Assembly: GCA_018399635.1 (NCBI GenBank)
Contig: JAGYOH010000004.1
Coordinates: 1 to 64,000 of the forward strand
Direction: 5' to 3'
Length of the DNA: 64,000 bases
From: Clostridia bacterium
Lineage (GTDB): Bacteria > Bacillota > Clostridia > Peptostreptococcales > Acidaminobacteraceae
A program made the position numbers and the translations under genes. Shown piece by piece: positions 50,684-59,162 of this stretch. Below the pieces are notes generated by a model, which was not told where the DNA came from, searched no databases, and saw only the letters and a list, made by a program, of their open reading frames with translations. The stretch's first letter is position 1; each line of letters begins with the position of its first letter.

Positions 50684-51505
50684 ATGAATCTCCAGATCAT
50701 CCTATGGGTCCAGTCCTTTGCGAGTCCTGTACTGGATCGGTTTTTTCAAGCCGTCACCCTTTTGGGGGAGGAAATGTTCATGCTGGTCTTTTTCACCCTC
50801 TTCTACTGGGTGGTGGACAAGGATTTCGCCCGGCGGATCGCCACGGTGTTTTTTCTTTCCCTGGTGGTCAACCACGCCTTGAAGTCCACCCTGATGGTGG
50901 CAAGACCCATCGGCCTGGAGGGGGTCAGAAGTCTCAGGACCCACACCGCCACGGGCTACGCCTTTCCCAGCGGTCATACCCAGGGGGTCGCCGCCCTCTT
51001 TTTCTCCCTGAGCTACGGAGGAAAAAAAGCCTGGCTGACGGGTCTGGCCCTGGTGGCGACGGGTCTCGTGGGACTTTCCAGAATCTATCTGGGCGTGCAC
51101 TGGCCGACGGACGTTCTCGGCGGCATCCTGATCGGCTTCGGGCTGGTGGTCCTGGGGATGAAAGGCCACCACCGACACTTTGAAATCCTTGTCGGGGCTC
51201 TGGTCTTCAGCCTGGTCCTGGTTCTTCTGCAGGGGGATCCCCACATCCAGCAGATCGCCGGCATCCTGGGAGGCTATCTCCTGGGTGAGATTTTCGAAAG
51301 ACGATGGGTGGGTTTTGACAACCACCGAAGACCGGGGGCCAACTTTTTGAGGATCGTCCTGGGTCTGGTCGGCCTATTCGCCCTCAAGGAGGGACTTAAA
51401 TTTTTTTACACAGAAAGTTCGTTTCTTGACAGCCTGCGTTATGGGATGGTCACTTTTTTCGCCATCGGCCTGATGCCCTGGCTGATCAGAAGACTTAAAA
51501 TCTAG
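50684..51505 (+). CDS. PAP2-superfamily membrane phosphatase
   Basis: The 273-aa protein has about seven membrane helices and the three phosphatase signatures: KSTLMVARP, the PSGH of YAFPSGHTQG, and SRIYLGVHWPTDVLGG. It dephosphorylates lipid phosphates such as undecaprenyl pyrophosphate or phosphatidic acid at the membrane. AGGAGG precedes ATG 50684. A -10 box TACAAT is at 50657-50662. The glycerophosphodiesterase gene follows after 10 bases; both act on phospholipid-type substrates. Confidence 0.9.
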   Translation: MNLQIILWVQSFASPVLDRFFQAVTLLGEEMFMLVFFTLFYWVVDKDFARRIATVFFLSLVVNHALKSTLMVARPIGLEGVRSLRTHTATGYAFPSGHTQGVAALFFSLSYGGKKAWLTGLALVATGLVGLSRIYLGVHWPTDVLGGILIGFGLVVLGMKGHHRHFEILVGALVFSLVLVLLQGDPHIQQIAGILGGYLLGEIFERRWVGFDNHRRPGANFLRIVLGLVGLFALKEGLKFFYTESSFLDSLRYGMVTFFAIGLMPWLIRRLKI

Positions 51506-51515
51506 GAGGCATGAC

Positions 51516-52409
51516 ATGCGATATCTATTCTATGGGGTGATCAGTCTGGCTTTTCTCTTCGCCCTGCTGCAGTATGTCCCCCCCAAGGGGATTCAAAGCA
51601 ACCCCTCGGCCTTCATTGCGGGCAGGGACCGTTTTCCCCTGATTATCGCCCATCGGGGCGGCAGAGGGATTTTTCCCGAGAATACCCTGGCCGCCTTCAT
51701 AGGAGCCAGAGCCATGGGGGTGGACGGGGTTGAATTCGACCTCCATCTGACCCGGGACAGCGAGGTGGTGGTCTGTCACGACCCCACCATCGACCGGACC
51801 TCCAACGGCTCCGGGACCATCGCCCAGATGACCTACGACGAGCTCAAGGATTTCAATTACGCCTACTACTTCAAGGACGCCGAGGGGAAGAATCCCTACC
51901 TTGCCGATCCCCAGTCCCTGCCCACCTTCGACCAGGTTCTCGAGGTGGTCAAGGGGATGTATCTCATCATTGAAATCAAGGAGAGCGGCATCAACGGGGC
52001 CATGGTGGCGGACCGGGTGGTGGAAAGACTGCGAGAGGAGGCCCTCCTCGACAAGGTGTTGATTTCCTCCTTCAACGATGAAATCGTGACCTATATCCAG
52101 GAGAACTATCCGCAGGTCAAAACCTCGAGCGGCGAGAAGGCCATCACCCGGTATGCGCGGTTGACCGCCATGCAGCTGGGCTATTTCTACAAGGCGACGG
52201 ATGCCGCCATGTCCATGCCCACCACGGAGTACGGCGTGGACCTGAGGAAGTTCAACATTGTTCAAGGCCTGAAAAAAAGGAACATGGCGGTGATTTACTG
52301 GACGGTCAATGAACCGGAGGAGATGAAAATGCTCATCGACCTGAAGGTGGATGGCATCATCACGGATTATCCCGATGTGCTGAAGGCGATAAAAAATGAC
52401 CTTGAATGA
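51516..52409 (+). CDS. Glycerophosphodiester phosphodiesterase
   Basis: The 297-aa protein has an N-terminal membrane anchor (YLFYGVISLAFLFALLQYV) and a GDPD TIM barrel with the catalytic IIAHRGGRGIFPENTLAAF (His and Glu), VDGVEFDLHLTRD and VVCHDPTIDRTSNG. It hydrolyses glycerophosphodiesters to glycerol 3-phosphate and alcohol, probably on the outer face of the membrane. AGGAGG precedes the ATG at 51516. The stop codon lies in the following terminator. Confidence 0.93.
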   Translation: MRYLFYGVISLAFLFALLQYVPPKGIQSNPSAFIAGRDRFPLIIAHRGGRGIFPENTLAAFIGARAMGVDGVEFDLHLTRDSEVVVCHDPTIDRTSNGSGTIAQMTYDELKDFNYAYYFKDAEGKNPYLADPQSLPTFDQVLEVVKGMYLIIEIKESGINGAMVADRVVERLREEALLDKVLISSFNDEIVTYIQENYPQVKTSSGEKAITRYARLTAMQLGYFYKATDAAMSMPTTEYGVDLRKFNIVQGLKKRNMAVIYWTVNEPEEMKMLIDLKVDGIITDYPDVLKAIKNDLE

Positions 52410-52424
52410 TTCAAGGTCATTTTG
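52393..52424. terminator. Terminator between convergent genes
   Basis: AAAATGACCTTGAA (52393-52406) and TTCAAGGTCATTTT (52410-52423) form a 14-bp stem with a 3-base loop, usable in both directions. Confidence 0.88.
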
Positions 52425-52428
52425 CGGG

Positions 52429-53181
52429 TCAGGTTCTGATCTGGTTCAGCTTGGTCTGGGCCCACATGTCGATGAGATTGCCGATGTAGTAGCTTTCGTT
52501 TTCGGAATCCATCAGATGGGTGATCTGGTTCAGGAGGATGGTTTCCACGGCCTTTTGAGTGGATTTGAGAATCTGCTGGGAGGAACTGTAGTCGAGGGTT
52601 TCGTCCTCCTCGAAGAAGACCGTCATCAGGGGGCACTTGAGCTGATTCAACCGGTCAAGTATGGCCTCCTGGTCCAGGTCCCCCATGTAGTCCCGGTGGA
52701 TCCTGACCAGATGCTCGTTGATTTTCATGGTGATGACGTGATGGTCATCCTCTTCAAGACCCCGTTTTTCAAAGTCGTAGTTGTTCATGTCGAAGGAGGT
52801 CCCCAGGGTGAAAAGTCCCTTGATCTGAAGTTGTTCTTCGGCGAAGAGGCTGATGAGGCCGCCAAGACAGTGGCCCACGATGATCAGGTCTTTTGAAATA
52901 TTTTCCCGGGCATAGTCGGCCAGACTCACCACCTCCTCGAGGTGTCGCTTGAAACTTTCCCCGCTGATGTCCTCGGCGGCGGCCTCGCTGCCTGAGAGAG
53001 TGAGCCTCAGGGTGGCATATCCCCTCTGGGTCAGGGTATGGGCGATGCTCAAAAGGGCCCTCAAGGTGCTTTCGCAGGTGAAACAGGGCACCAGAAGAAT
53101 GACTCCCTTCAGGGGACTGCCCTGTTCGGGCAGGTCCATGGTCGCGGCGATCTGATTCAGGGGCACGGGCTTCGAATGCAT
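52429..53181 (-). CDS. Alpha/beta hydrolase with Cys in the nucleophile position
   Basis: The 250-aa protein has the alpha/beta hydrolase plan: VILLVPCFTCES oxyanion region, then the nucleophile elbow GHCLGG with Cys105 in place of the usual Ser, acidic residues in FFEEDETLDYSS and the candidate His in NQITHLMDSENE. Cys nucleophiles are known in dienelactone hydrolases of this fold. The substrate is unknown. ATG 53181 has GGAGATGA upstream. It is monocistronic and convergent with the GDPD gene. Confidence 0.78.
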   Translation of the reverse strand: MHSKPVPLNQIAATMDLPEQGSPLKGVILLVPCFTCESTLRALLSIAHTLTQRGYATLRLTLSGSEAAAEDISGESFKRHLEEVVSLADYARENISKDLIIVGHCLGGLISLFAEEQLQIKGLFTLGTSFDMNNYDFEKRGLEEDDHHVITMKINEHLVRIHRDYMGDLDQEAILDRLNQLKCPLMTVFFEEDETLDYSSSQQILKSTQKAVETILLNQITHLMDSENESYYIGNLIDMWAQTKLNQIRT

Positions 53182-53258
53182 GAACTCATCTCCAAAAACT
53201 TCACGGATAGTAGAAATCTGTTATAATGATTATATCAAAAAAGGCGGGTGATCCCAAA

Positions 53259-53603
53259 ATGTTTTTCATGGGTGTTTTCGGCATTGCCGTCAAGGAGGAG
53301 GCAAGACCCCTCGTAACCGTCTTTGAGGCGTGTCCTGAGCCCAGGCTGGTGAGACGGTGCAAGTTTTTTCATTTTTTCTTTGTCCCCCTCTACCGCTGGG
53401 ACTTTGAATATTTCCTGCAGTGCCGGGGCGCCGCCCTCCTGAAACTGAAAAAAGCCGCCGGGGAGCGGGTCTGGAAGAGTCCCCGGGAGGGCATCGCCAC
53501 CCGGGATGTTGAAGAAGAGCAAGGCATGACAACCTGCCCGGTCTGCGGGAGGGGCCTGGAGGCCGACTACAGTTACTGCCCCGGATGCGGCAAAAAAATC
53601 TAA
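53259..53603 (+). CDS. Zinc-ribbon protein (114 aa)
   Basis: The protein begins MFFMGVFGIAVKEEAR and has a basic/aromatic middle (KFFHFFFVPLYRWDFEYFLQC) typical of small 'zinc-ribbon' membrane-associated proteins, then a C-terminal double-CxxC ribbon (CPVCGRG and CPGCGKKI). Function unknown. ATG at 53226 overlaps a TATAAT at 53222-53227 that is likely the -10 box, so the start at 53259 is preferred. The Nudix-like gene follows after 21 bases. Confidence 0.72.
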   Translation: MFFMGVFGIAVKEEARPLVTVFEACPEPRLVRRCKFFHFFFVPLYRWDFEYFLQCRGAALLKLKKAAGERVWKSPREGIATRDVEEEQGMTTCPVCGRGLEADYSYCPGCGKKI

Positions 53604-53624
53604 ACCAGAAGAAGATGAAAAACG

Positions 53625-54098
53625 ATGCGAAATCATTGTGAGACTGCCTTGAAAAAAGTGAATCAGGGGCTGCCCCTCAAGACCTATTCCGGAGTCCTGG
53701 TCCTGCCCATTGATGACAAGGGCAACGTGGTGCTGGTTTCAAGTCCCGTCGGGGGGACCGGGGACTGGCTTCTTGCCATGCCCTACGGAGAACTCAAGGT
53801 GGGGGAAATCCCCGAGGAGGGGGCCCTCAGGGTGCTCATCAAGGAGGCGGGTTATTTCAGTGGTCAGCTCGAGCCCCTGGGGATCTACCGTCCCAAAGGG
53901 GGCATTCTAGAGATGATCTACCTCTTCGTGGCGACGGAACTTATGAGTGTCAAAAGACACCACGACCTTTCGGCAGGAAGCCAGGTGTTCAGTCTCACTC
54001 CCCACGGCGTGAGTGAACTGATTCGGGAGGGGTCCTTCAACCAGGAGGCCGGCATCAAGGCCTTCACCAATTTTTATCTGATCAATCACAAAGAATAG
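53625..54098 (+). CDS. Nudix-like hydrolase with degenerate Nudix box
   Basis: The 157-aa protein has the Nudix fold pattern: SGVLVLPIDDKGNVVLVSSP at the start, then WLLAMPYGELKVGEIPEEGA, and FVATEL. In the box GE-x5-A-x-REL-x-EE the expected RE and EE pairs read RVLIKEAG, so two metal-binding Glu are changed. It may have lost hydrolase activity or prefer another metal geometry. The preceding zinc-ribbon gene and this one lie on one transcript. Confidence 0.7.
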   Translation: MRNHCETALKKVNQGLPLKTYSGVLVLPIDDKGNVVLVSSPVGGTGDWLLAMPYGELKVGEIPEEGALRVLIKEAGYFSGQLEPLGIYRPKGGILEMIYLFVATELMSVKRHHDLSAGSQVFSLTPHGVSELIREGSFNQEAGIKAFTNFYLINHKE

Positions 54099-54160
54099 GA
54101 GTCGGTCCCTCAAAAGACAAGGGAAAAGGGTCTGGGGGACTTTTTTCATGGGGGGAGTCT

Positions 54161-54202
54161 TTAAGATAATTGTAAGATTCCTGTCAAGAGTTTGTTAAGA
54201 TT
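54161..54202 (+). promoter_or_regulatory. Direct repeats upstream of the two-component operon
   Basis: TTAAGATA (54161-54168), GTAAGATT (54172-54179) and TTAAGATT (54195-54202) are three same-direction copies, 11 and 23 bp apart, that is one and two helical turns. Such spacing is typical for tandem binding of an OmpR-type regulator, so autoregulation by the next gene is possible. Confidence 0.5.
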
Positions 54203-54246
54203 CGAGGGGTAGACTAGCCCCAGGGACTTAGGAAAGGAAGAGGGCC

Positions 54247-54957
54247 ATGGAGGGAATCAGGATACTGGTAGTGGACGATGACGTCCAGATTGCACGGGCC
54301 CTGGAGATGCTCCTCAGGGGAGAGGGTTATGAGGTGGTCAGGGCCGGGAACGGGCTTGAGGCCCTGGAAATCCTGAAAGCCGGAAAAATCCATCTGGTGC
54401 TGCTCGATGTGATGATGCCCGGTCTTGACGGACTCAGGGCAACCCTCAGAATCAGGGAGACCCTCAACCTGCCCATCATCATGCTGTCGGCCAAGACCGA
54501 GGATTCCGACAAGGTTCTGGGACTCTCCATGGGGGCCGATGATTACGTCGCCAAGCCCTACCATCCCCAGGAACTCCTGGCCCGGGTGAAGAGTCATCTG
54601 AGGCGGTATCTGGAATTGGGAACCCGCCAGGAGGGCGGTGGGGAAGGTTTGATCCGGGTGGGGGGACTCCTTCTCGACCAGAGGGCCATGACCCTCACGG
54701 TGGACACAGAGCCCGTCCGGTTGACGGCAAAGGAGTTTGGCATCGTGTCACTCCTCATGACCCATCCCGGCGTGGTTTTTCCGGCGGAGAAAATCTATGA
54801 AGCGGTCTGGCAGGAAGAAGCCTATGCCGTTGAAAACACGGTGATGGTCCACATTCGCCGCATCCGGGAGAAAATCGAGATCAATCCTAAGGAACCCAAT
54901 TATTTGAAGGTGGTGTGGGGAATTGGATACAAGATCGAAAAACATCAGTTACCATAG
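54247..54957 (+). CDS. OmpR/PhoB-family response regulator
   Basis: The 236-aa protein has a receiver domain with acidic pocket VVDDD, phospho-acceptor Asp in VLLDVMMPGLDG (about 56), Thr/Ser switch region IIMLSAKT and Lys in DYVAKPYHP, followed by a winged-helix Trans_reg_C domain at about 135-233 (LTAKEFGIVSLLMTHPG, ENTVMVHIRRIREKI, WGIGYKIEK). It pairs with the overlapping histidine kinase. The form resembles VanR/YycF-like regulators of cell-envelope genes, but no target is evident nearby. Confidence 0.94.
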   Translation: MEGIRILVVDDDVQIARALEMLLRGEGYEVVRAGNGLEALEILKAGKIHLVLLDVMMPGLDGLRATLRIRETLNLPIIMLSAKTEDSDKVLGLSMGADDYVAKPYHPQELLARVKSHLRRYLELGTRQEGGGEGLIRVGGLLLDQRAMTLTVDTEPVRLTAKEFGIVSLLMTHPGVVFPAEKIYEAVWQEEAYAVENTVMVHIRRIREKIEINPKEPNYLKVVWGIGYKIEKHQLP

Positions 54958-56470
54958 CCTGGTGAAATTTCTGGCCTTTCTACTGGTCGCCCTGGCCTTG
55001 ACAACAGCCTTTGTCCAGGTCGTGGCAATTCCAATGATGCAAATACCCTTTGAGACCCTTGTCGAGCCCTCCCTGGCCGACAGCCAGAGTTTCCTCAGGC
55101 AGGCCCGGGGCGGGCCGGTCTATGACCAGGTGGAATGGACCCGGATGCGGTCCGTGGCCCTGGAAAGGGTGTGGATTTTTGCGGCAAGTCTCGTGGCGGC
55201 CCTGGGTCTGCTGGTTTATCTGACCCTGGTGATCGGCAGGACTGAAAAATCAGGGCCCGTCAGACTCAACTGGCATGACAGAATCCCCGGCGATCTGCTG
55301 ACGGCGGGTTACTTCGGATTTCTGGCCCTCTGGGTCCTGGTCCTGGACGGTATCCTGGACCCGGGACCGGGGGTCTTATTCAACAGCCCCTGGGTGATGG
55401 GGGTGGTGACGGTGATGGTTTTTCTTCTGATGGTGATTCTGGGCTTCTACTATCTCAGCCTGGTCAAGCAGATCAAAGCCGGGACCCTCATCAAAAAAAG
55501 TCTGGGCTATCGCCTGGCGGCAGGGATCTATGACTTCCTCAAAAGTCTGTTTGACGGTCGTGCCTTCAGCAGGAACGGCCTCACCAGGGCACTGTTTCAA
55601 AGGCAGCTCCTCTTCATCGGCATAAGTGCCGTCATGGTCTTCATGGCCTTTGTCTTTCTCATGGTTCCCCCCTTCAGCCTTTTGCCTGTTTTTCTCGAGG
55701 GGGTCGTCATCTACTGGTATGTGACGGGCAATCGAAAAACCTATGCCGCCATCGACCAGGGCTTCAATGCGAGTCTCGAGGAGCAGATGAAGGCTGAGAG
55801 GATGAAGATTCAGCTCATCACCAATGTGTCCCATGATCTGAAAACCCCTCTCACCGCCATCATCGGCTATGTGGATCTGCTTGCCAAGGAAGCCCTCGAT
55901 GAACCGGCCCGGGAATATGTAACGGTATTGTCTGAAAAATCCGACCGTCTCAAGCACATCGTCTCCGACCTCTTCGATCTGGCCAGGAGCACCACCGGAA
56001 ATCTTCAGGTGGATTTTGAAAGGATCGATTTCAAAAGGCTGATTGAACAGACCATGGGCGATTTGTCCGAGGAGATTGAGGCATCGGGACTTGCCTTCAA
56101 GGTTCAACTGCCGGAGGAGGGGATTTTTGTGAGGGCTGACGGCAAGAAACTCTACAGGGTGTGGATCAATCTGTTGCAGAACGCCCTGAACTACGCCATG
56201 AAGGGCACCCGGGTCTATGTCACCCTGGATCTTTTCCAGGGTGAGGCCAGAGCCTCCATCAAGAATATTGCAGGCTACGAGATGACCTTCACCGAGGAGG
56301 AAGTGCTTCAGCGCTTTGCCAGGGGCGAGGCCTCCCGGACCTCAGAGGGTACGGGTCTGGGGCTATCCATCGCCCAGAGTTTCACCCAGGTATGCGGAGG
56401 CGAATTCCAGCTGCGGCTGGACGGGGACCTGTTCAAGGTGACCCTCATCTTTCCCGCAATCCAGGAATAA
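54923..56470 (+). CDS. Membrane sensor histidine kinase
   Basis: The 515-aa protein has several membrane helices in residues about 15-275 (at least five hydrophobic segments), a DHp domain with the phospho-acceptor His in TNVSHDLKTPLTAIIGYVDLL (quoted here only in part) near 308, and an ATPase domain with N box YRVWINLLQNALNYA and G2 GTGLGLSIAQSF near the end; the G1 box is weak. The layout resembles VanS-like kinases. TTG at 54923 is the likely start, 9 bases after AAGGTGG inside the regulator gene; GTG at 54962 is an alternative. Confidence 0.9.
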   Translation: MDTRSKNISYHSLVKFLAFLLVALALTTAFVQVVAIPMMQIPFETLVEPSLADSQSFLRQARGGPVYDQVEWTRMRSVALERVWIFAASLVAALGLLVYLTLVIGRTEKSGPVRLNWHDRIPGDLLTAGYFGFLALWVLVLDGILDPGPGVLFNSPWVMGVVTVMVFLLMVILGFYYLSLVKQIKAGTLIKKSLGYRLAAGIYDFLKSLFDGRAFSRNGLTRALFQRQLLFIGISAVMVFMAFVFLMVPPFSLLPVFLEGVVIYWYVTGNRKTYAAIDQGFNASLEEQMKAERMKIQLITNVSHDLKTPLTAIIGYVDLLAKEALDEPAREYVTVLSEKSDRLKHIVSDLFDLARSTTGNLQVDFERIDFKRLIEQTMGDLSEEIEASGLAFKVQLPEEGIFVRADGKKLYRVWINLLQNALNYAMKGTRVYVTLDLFQGEARASIKNIAGYEMTFTEEEVLQRFARGEASRTSEGTGLGLSIAQSFTQVCGGEFQLRLDGDLFKVTLIFPAIQE

Positions 56471-56475
56471 TTCAT

Positions 56476-56519
56476 AAGAAAGCATCACGCCCGGGACCCG
56501 GGCGTGGTGCTTTCTTTTA
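56476..56519. terminator. Bidirectional terminator
   Basis: AAGAAAGCATCACGCC with CGGG pairs almost perfectly with CCCGGGCGTGGTGCTTTCTT (56497-56516), a long stem between convergent genes. Confidence 0.88.
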
Positions 56520-58058
56520 TAGGGCTTCATAAACGAGTCGGCCGTCGAGATAGGTCTGCAGGACCCGGATATCCTTGAGGGTTGTCGGATCGACCTGGAA
56601 GGGGTCCTGGTCCACCAGGATGAAATCCGCATAACAGCCGGGTCTGAGCATCCCCTTCTGGTCCTCCTCATAGCTGGCGTAGGCGCCGTCGACGGTGTAA
56701 TGCTTGATGGCGTCATAGACGGTGATGGCTTCCTCCGGCATCCAGCCCTCGGGGGGGTCGCCCTCCCGGTCCCGGCGGGTCACGGCGTGGTAGATGCCGA
56801 AGAAGGGATTGGTGGGTTCCACCGGGGCGTCGGTGCCGAAGGCCATGGGGAGGCCCAGATCCTGAAGGGTCCGGTAGTTGTAGGCATGGGCGACCCGTCG
56901 GGACCCCAGACGCAGGGGGGCCATGTGCAGGTCGCCGTTCAGGAAGCCGGGCTGGATATGAACCACGGGCTTGATCCTTTTCAGGGCTTCAAGGGTTTTA
57001 TCATCCGTGATCTGGCAGTGGATGACGGCGTGGCGGCTGGTCTTGTTTTCAAGGGGTTCCAGAGCGTCCAGGGCGATTTGAAGCATTTCGTCTCCGATGG
57101 CGTGAACCGCCACGTCGAGTTTATGACGGTCGCAGAGCTCGAAGATCCGTCGGATTTCTTCTCTGGAAAAATTGAGGAGTCCCTCGGCTGCGGGATCGTC
57201 GGCGTAGGGGGCCTTGAGCTTGGCGGTGCGCCCGCCCAGGGAGCCGTCTCCCAGGACCTTGACGGGACCTCTTCTGAATCGGCGGGAAGAAAGCCGGTCC
57301 TGGTGATAATGGGGAATGTGTTTCATGTAGCCCTGGAAATGGGTGAAGTTGGATTGCTCGTAGACCCTCAGGGGGAGGCGGTTCTCCCTCTCCAGGGTCT
57401 CGTAGACCTCAAACACCGTGGGGTGGAGGGATTCATCCACCATGAAGAGATCGTCGGACTGCACTGAGGTGACCCCCTGGCTCAGGAGGGTCCTGGCGGC
57501 AGTGAGGATGTAGCCTTCGATGGCCCTGCGGTCCGGTGGGGGGACCAGGTCCTTGAGGGGCTTCATCCGGGATTCCTTGAAGAGACCGGTGGCTTCGTAA
57601 ACCCCGGCTTTTTCCATGGCGGTGCTGTTGGCGACGAGCATGTGGACGCAGGTCCTGTGGAGGATGATGGGCTTTCGGATTCCCGTGGCATCGAGGTCCG
57701 CCCGGGTGGGCATGCGGCCTTCCTTGAGATTCTCCTGATTCCAGCCATGGCCCACTATGATCTCGCCTTCGCCCTCATGGGCCAGGAGCTTCTCCTTGAG
57801 GGCCTCGATGGAGTCCACCCGGCTCAGATCGATCTGCTCGAGAAGCATGCCCACCCCCAGCAGATGGAGATGGGAATCGTTGAATCCCGGCAGCAGGGTT
57901 TTTCCCTTCAGGTCGAGAAGGCCTGCCCCGGGATATTTCTTTTCAATGCTTTCCAGGGTGCCGGAATCCATGATGCGGTCCCCCTGGACCAGCAGAGCCT
58001 GGGGATGGGGATTTTCAGGGTCCATGGTATGGATGGTGCCGTTGAATATTTTCAGCAT
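56517..58058 (-). CDS. YtcJ-like amidohydrolase family protein
   Basis: The 513-aa protein belongs to the Amidohydro_3 (YtcJ) family: GFNDSHLHLLG with the metal-binding HxH (about 61-70), VGHGWNQENL, the mid-protein HAIGDEMLQIALDAL and HCQITDD, and the C-terminal FGTDAPVEPTNPFFGIYHAVTR, then AYASYEEDQKGMLRPG and YADFILVDQDPF. Metal sites are intact, in contrast to the lipoprotein at 23287. The substrate is unknown. Start ATG at 58058 has AAAGGAGG. Confidence 0.88.
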   Translation of the reverse strand: MLKIFNGTIHTMDPENPHPQALLVQGDRIMDSGTLESIEKKYPGAGLLDLKGKTLLPGFNDSHLHLLGVGMLLEQIDLSRVDSIEALKEKLLAHEGEGEIIVGHGWNQENLKEGRMPTRADLDATGIRKPIILHRTCVHMLVANSTAMEKAGVYEATGLFKESRMKPLKDLVPPPDRRAIEGYILTAARTLLSQGVTSVQSDDLFMVDESLHPTVFEVYETLERENRLPLRVYEQSNFTHFQGYMKHIPHYHQDRLSSRRFRRGPVKVLGDGSLGGRTAKLKAPYADDPAAEGLLNFSREEIRRIFELCDRHKLDVAVHAIGDEMLQIALDALEPLENKTSRHAVIHCQITDDKTLEALKRIKPVVHIQPGFLNGDLHMAPLRLGSRRVAHAYNYRTLQDLGLPMAFGTDAPVEPTNPFFGIYHAVTRRDREGDPPEGWMPEEAITVYDAIKHYTVDGAYASYEEDQKGMLRPGCYADFILVDQDPFQVDPTTLKDIRVLQTYLDGRLVYEAL

Positions 58059-58134
58059 GGTGTGGCCTCCTTTCCTTGCCCCTCAATTATACCGAATTAT
58101 CGTCGCCGGGGCCAGGTCCAAAACCCTGAATCCA

Positions 58135-58163
58135 TTGTTCCTCCCCGCCGACTGTGATAAAAT
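58135..58163 (+). promoter_or_regulatory. Candidate promoter of TIM-barrel gene
   Basis: TTGTTC (58135-58140), 17-bp spacer, TAAAAT (58158-58163), 40 bases before the TTG start. Confidence 0.5.
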
Positions 58164-58202
58164 CGACTTAGAAGCAGCAACCGGGGCAAAAGGGGGATTT
58201 CA

Positions 58203-59069
58203 TTGGTTCAGGTCGGCATGAATACGGCGTATCTCGCCATAGAAAAAATCAAGGCCCTGGGTTTCCACCGGGTGGAATTCGTTCTGGGCCGGGGCAAGGC
58301 CTACGATGAGAGCTACCGCCAGGTGATGGGGGACATCGGCAAGGCCAGGGCCATGGACCTGGCCTTCAGCATCCATCTGCCCCTCCTGGTCTTCGACTGG
58401 TTCAAGGAGGACTATCTCAGCGCCTTCTACCTCGATGAGGATCCCGGGAAAAGAGCCCTCAGTTTCCGGCTGCTGGAGGAAAACCTCAAGGCCTTGAAGG
58501 CTGTGGGTGCGGACTACTTCGTCCTTCATTTCCAGGGGGTCTACCGCTATCGGCAGGATCCCGCAGTTTTTGAAAAGCGCCTCGACGAGGCCCTTGACCG
58601 CATCGAGGACCTGGGGAGGACCTACGGGGTCAAACTGGTCCTGGAGTACTTCGGTTCCAATTTCATGTTCTGTGAACCCGCCGACTGGGTGAAAAAGATC
58701 ACCCCCTACGAGCACCTGGGAATTCTGGTGGATACGGGACACCTCTACTACGCCTCCCTGCTCCACGGATTCGACATGATGGAGGCCCTTGAAACCCTGG
58801 GCCGGGTCGCCACGGGTTTTCATCTGTGGACCACCAAGGGGGACAAGGCCTATTCAGAATCCTCCTACTACAGGGAGTATCATCACATCGTCGTCCATAC
58901 GGACCAGACCCGGGCGGCGGGTTTTGCCTTCGATACCGAGGAAATCCTCAGAACCATCGCCCTTTTCCACAAACCCATGGTCATCGAAGCCTCCCAGATC
59001 TATGGCGGGAAGGATTACTTCATGGCCGGGATCAAGAGTGTCATCGACTTTCTTGAAAAGGAGGGCTAA
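58203..59069 (+). CDS. Sugar phosphate isomerase/epimerase family protein (xylose-isomerase-like TIM barrel)
   Basis: The 288-aa AP-endonuclease-2-like TIM barrel has FHRVEFVLGRG at the N terminus, HLPLLVF, FVLHFQGVYRY, LVLEYFGSN with the metal Glu, ILVDTGHLYYA, GFHLWTTKGDKA and the final MVIEAS. These fit the metal-binding positions of sugar epimerases. The substrate is unknown. TTG at 58203 follows GGGGGA by 6 bases. Confidence 0.8.
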   Translation: MVQVGMNTAYLAIEKIKALGFHRVEFVLGRGKAYDESYRQVMGDIGKARAMDLAFSIHLPLLVFDWFKEDYLSAFYLDEDPGKRALSFRLLEENLKALKAVGADYFVLHFQGVYRYRQDPAVFEKRLDEALDRIEDLGRTYGVKLVLEYFGSNFMFCEPADWVKKITPYEHLGILVDTGHLYYASLLHGFDMMEALETLGRVATGFHLWTTKGDKAYSESSYYREYHHIVVHTDQTRAAGFAFDTEEILRTIALFHKPMVIEASQIYGGKDYFMAGIKSVIDFLEKEG

Positions 59070-59162
59070 GGGGCCTTCCACGACCTCCTATAACCGGCAT
59101 CCTGAGATTATTACATAGAATTTTTCTATGGTGTTGTCACTCGAGTTGCAGGAGGTGTCAAA

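Noticed and set aside
53226-53258. ATG at 53226 as start of the zinc-ribbon gene
   Set aside because: It lies inside a TATAAT box and has no ribosome site; the ATG at 53259 is better.
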